A DNA stretch of 64,000 nucleotides from assembly GCF_014836905.1 (NCBI RefSeq), contig NZ_JACSPZ010000005.1, positions 1 through 64,000 of the forward strand, written 5' to 3'. Below, one piece after another: positions 63,905 through 64,000 of the stretch (position 1 is its first letter; every line of letters begins with the position of its first letter). This DNA is from Solibacillus faecavium (GTDB taxonomy: Bacteria; Bacillota; Bacilli; Bacillales_A; Planococcaceae). The notes beneath the pieces were generated by a model that saw nothing but the letters and a program-made list of their open reading frames with translations, made no database searches and had not been told where the DNA came from. The translations under genes were made by a program, and so were the position numbers.

Positions 63905-64000
63905 TTGATTTCCATTTCGGCGGACGCTTTCCACGGGCACGGCTCCAGCCTTCTCCCTCGCTTCGCTCAGTCCGGGTGCTTCCGCTCGTGCTGTTCCCGT
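63905..64000. repeat. Second copy of the GC-rich intergenic repeat, cut by the window end
   Basis: TTGATTTCC is followed by GGACGCTTTCCACGGGCACGGC, sharing about 30 of 38 positions with the start of the core at 58978. After a variable GC-rich middle, GCTGTTCCC recurs, as in the first copy. It lies about 55 bp upstream of the pheS ATG and continues beyond base 64000. Confidence 0.7.

Overview
The window reads as chromosome of a low-GC, endospore-forming Bacillales member. The best guess is the Lysinibacillus/Solibacillus group of Planococcaceae. The evidence is low G+C sequence with AAGGAGG-type ribosome binding sites and frequent TTG/GTG starts, a gerE gene, and a long block whose gene order matches, from memory, the Bacillus subtilis ysnB to rnhC/pheST region. 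No phage genes, insertion sequences or CRISPR arrays were seen.

Region 1 (about 94-15,746) is a Firmicutes type VII secretion (T7SSb, Ess/Yuk) locus. Read on the minus strand the order is esxA-yukD-essB-essC-esaA-essA. A cargo module follows: a YwqI-like helical partner, an LXG protein with a glycine-zipper C-terminus, a multi-pass membrane protein that is the likely immunity protein, two overlapping DUF5085-like small proteins, and a second LXG protein ending in a GH-E type nuclease domain. A DUF5082/YwqH-like gene sits divergently on the other side of esxA. The immunity gene for the nuclease should lie just beyond base 1.

Region 2 (15,788-20,985) is a mixed stretch: a YkvI-type transporter, a SIMPL protein, a CPA2 cation/proton antiporter behind a terminator-like leader, an SGNH hydrolase, an orphan acidic protein and tRNA-Arg(TCT).

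Region 3 (21,164-45,705) is conserved core. It holds ysnB-rdgB-rph-racE-marR-gerE-ysmA, sdhCAB with a clear SigA promoter, yslB, lysC under a lysine riboswitch, uvrC, trxA, etfBA-fadB-fadR under a FadR palindrome, lcfA, DUF350 with a 26-codon membrane peptide, mutS2, polX, cvpA, zapA and rnhC. The lysC product departs from aspartokinase consensus at several active-site positions.

Region 4 (45,744-60,335) separates rnhC from pheST, which are near neighbours in B. subtilis, and carries accessory genes: a VOC protein, an EmrB/QacA-type MFS pump with divergent TetR and paired operators, a DbpA/YxiN helicase, LysR with a divergent CofE-like ligase, an OpuA glycine-betaine ABC transporter with a BusR-type (GntR plus RCK_C) regulator and a four-half-site operator over its promoter, an APC permease, an ECF S-component, an isochorismatase-family hydrolase and a small membrane protein. 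A GC-rich intergenic repeat lies at 58,907-59,181, again at the right edge of the window, and perhaps as a relic near 17,850.

Region 5 (60,391-63,851) is pheT and pheS.

Several starts were set from ribosome binding sites: essA, esxA, rph, ysmA, sdhC (TTG), lysC (TTG), uvrC, etfA, fadR (TTG), lcfA, cvpA, rnhC, tetR, opuAC and busR. All family assignments come from reading the translations by eye; no database search was run.
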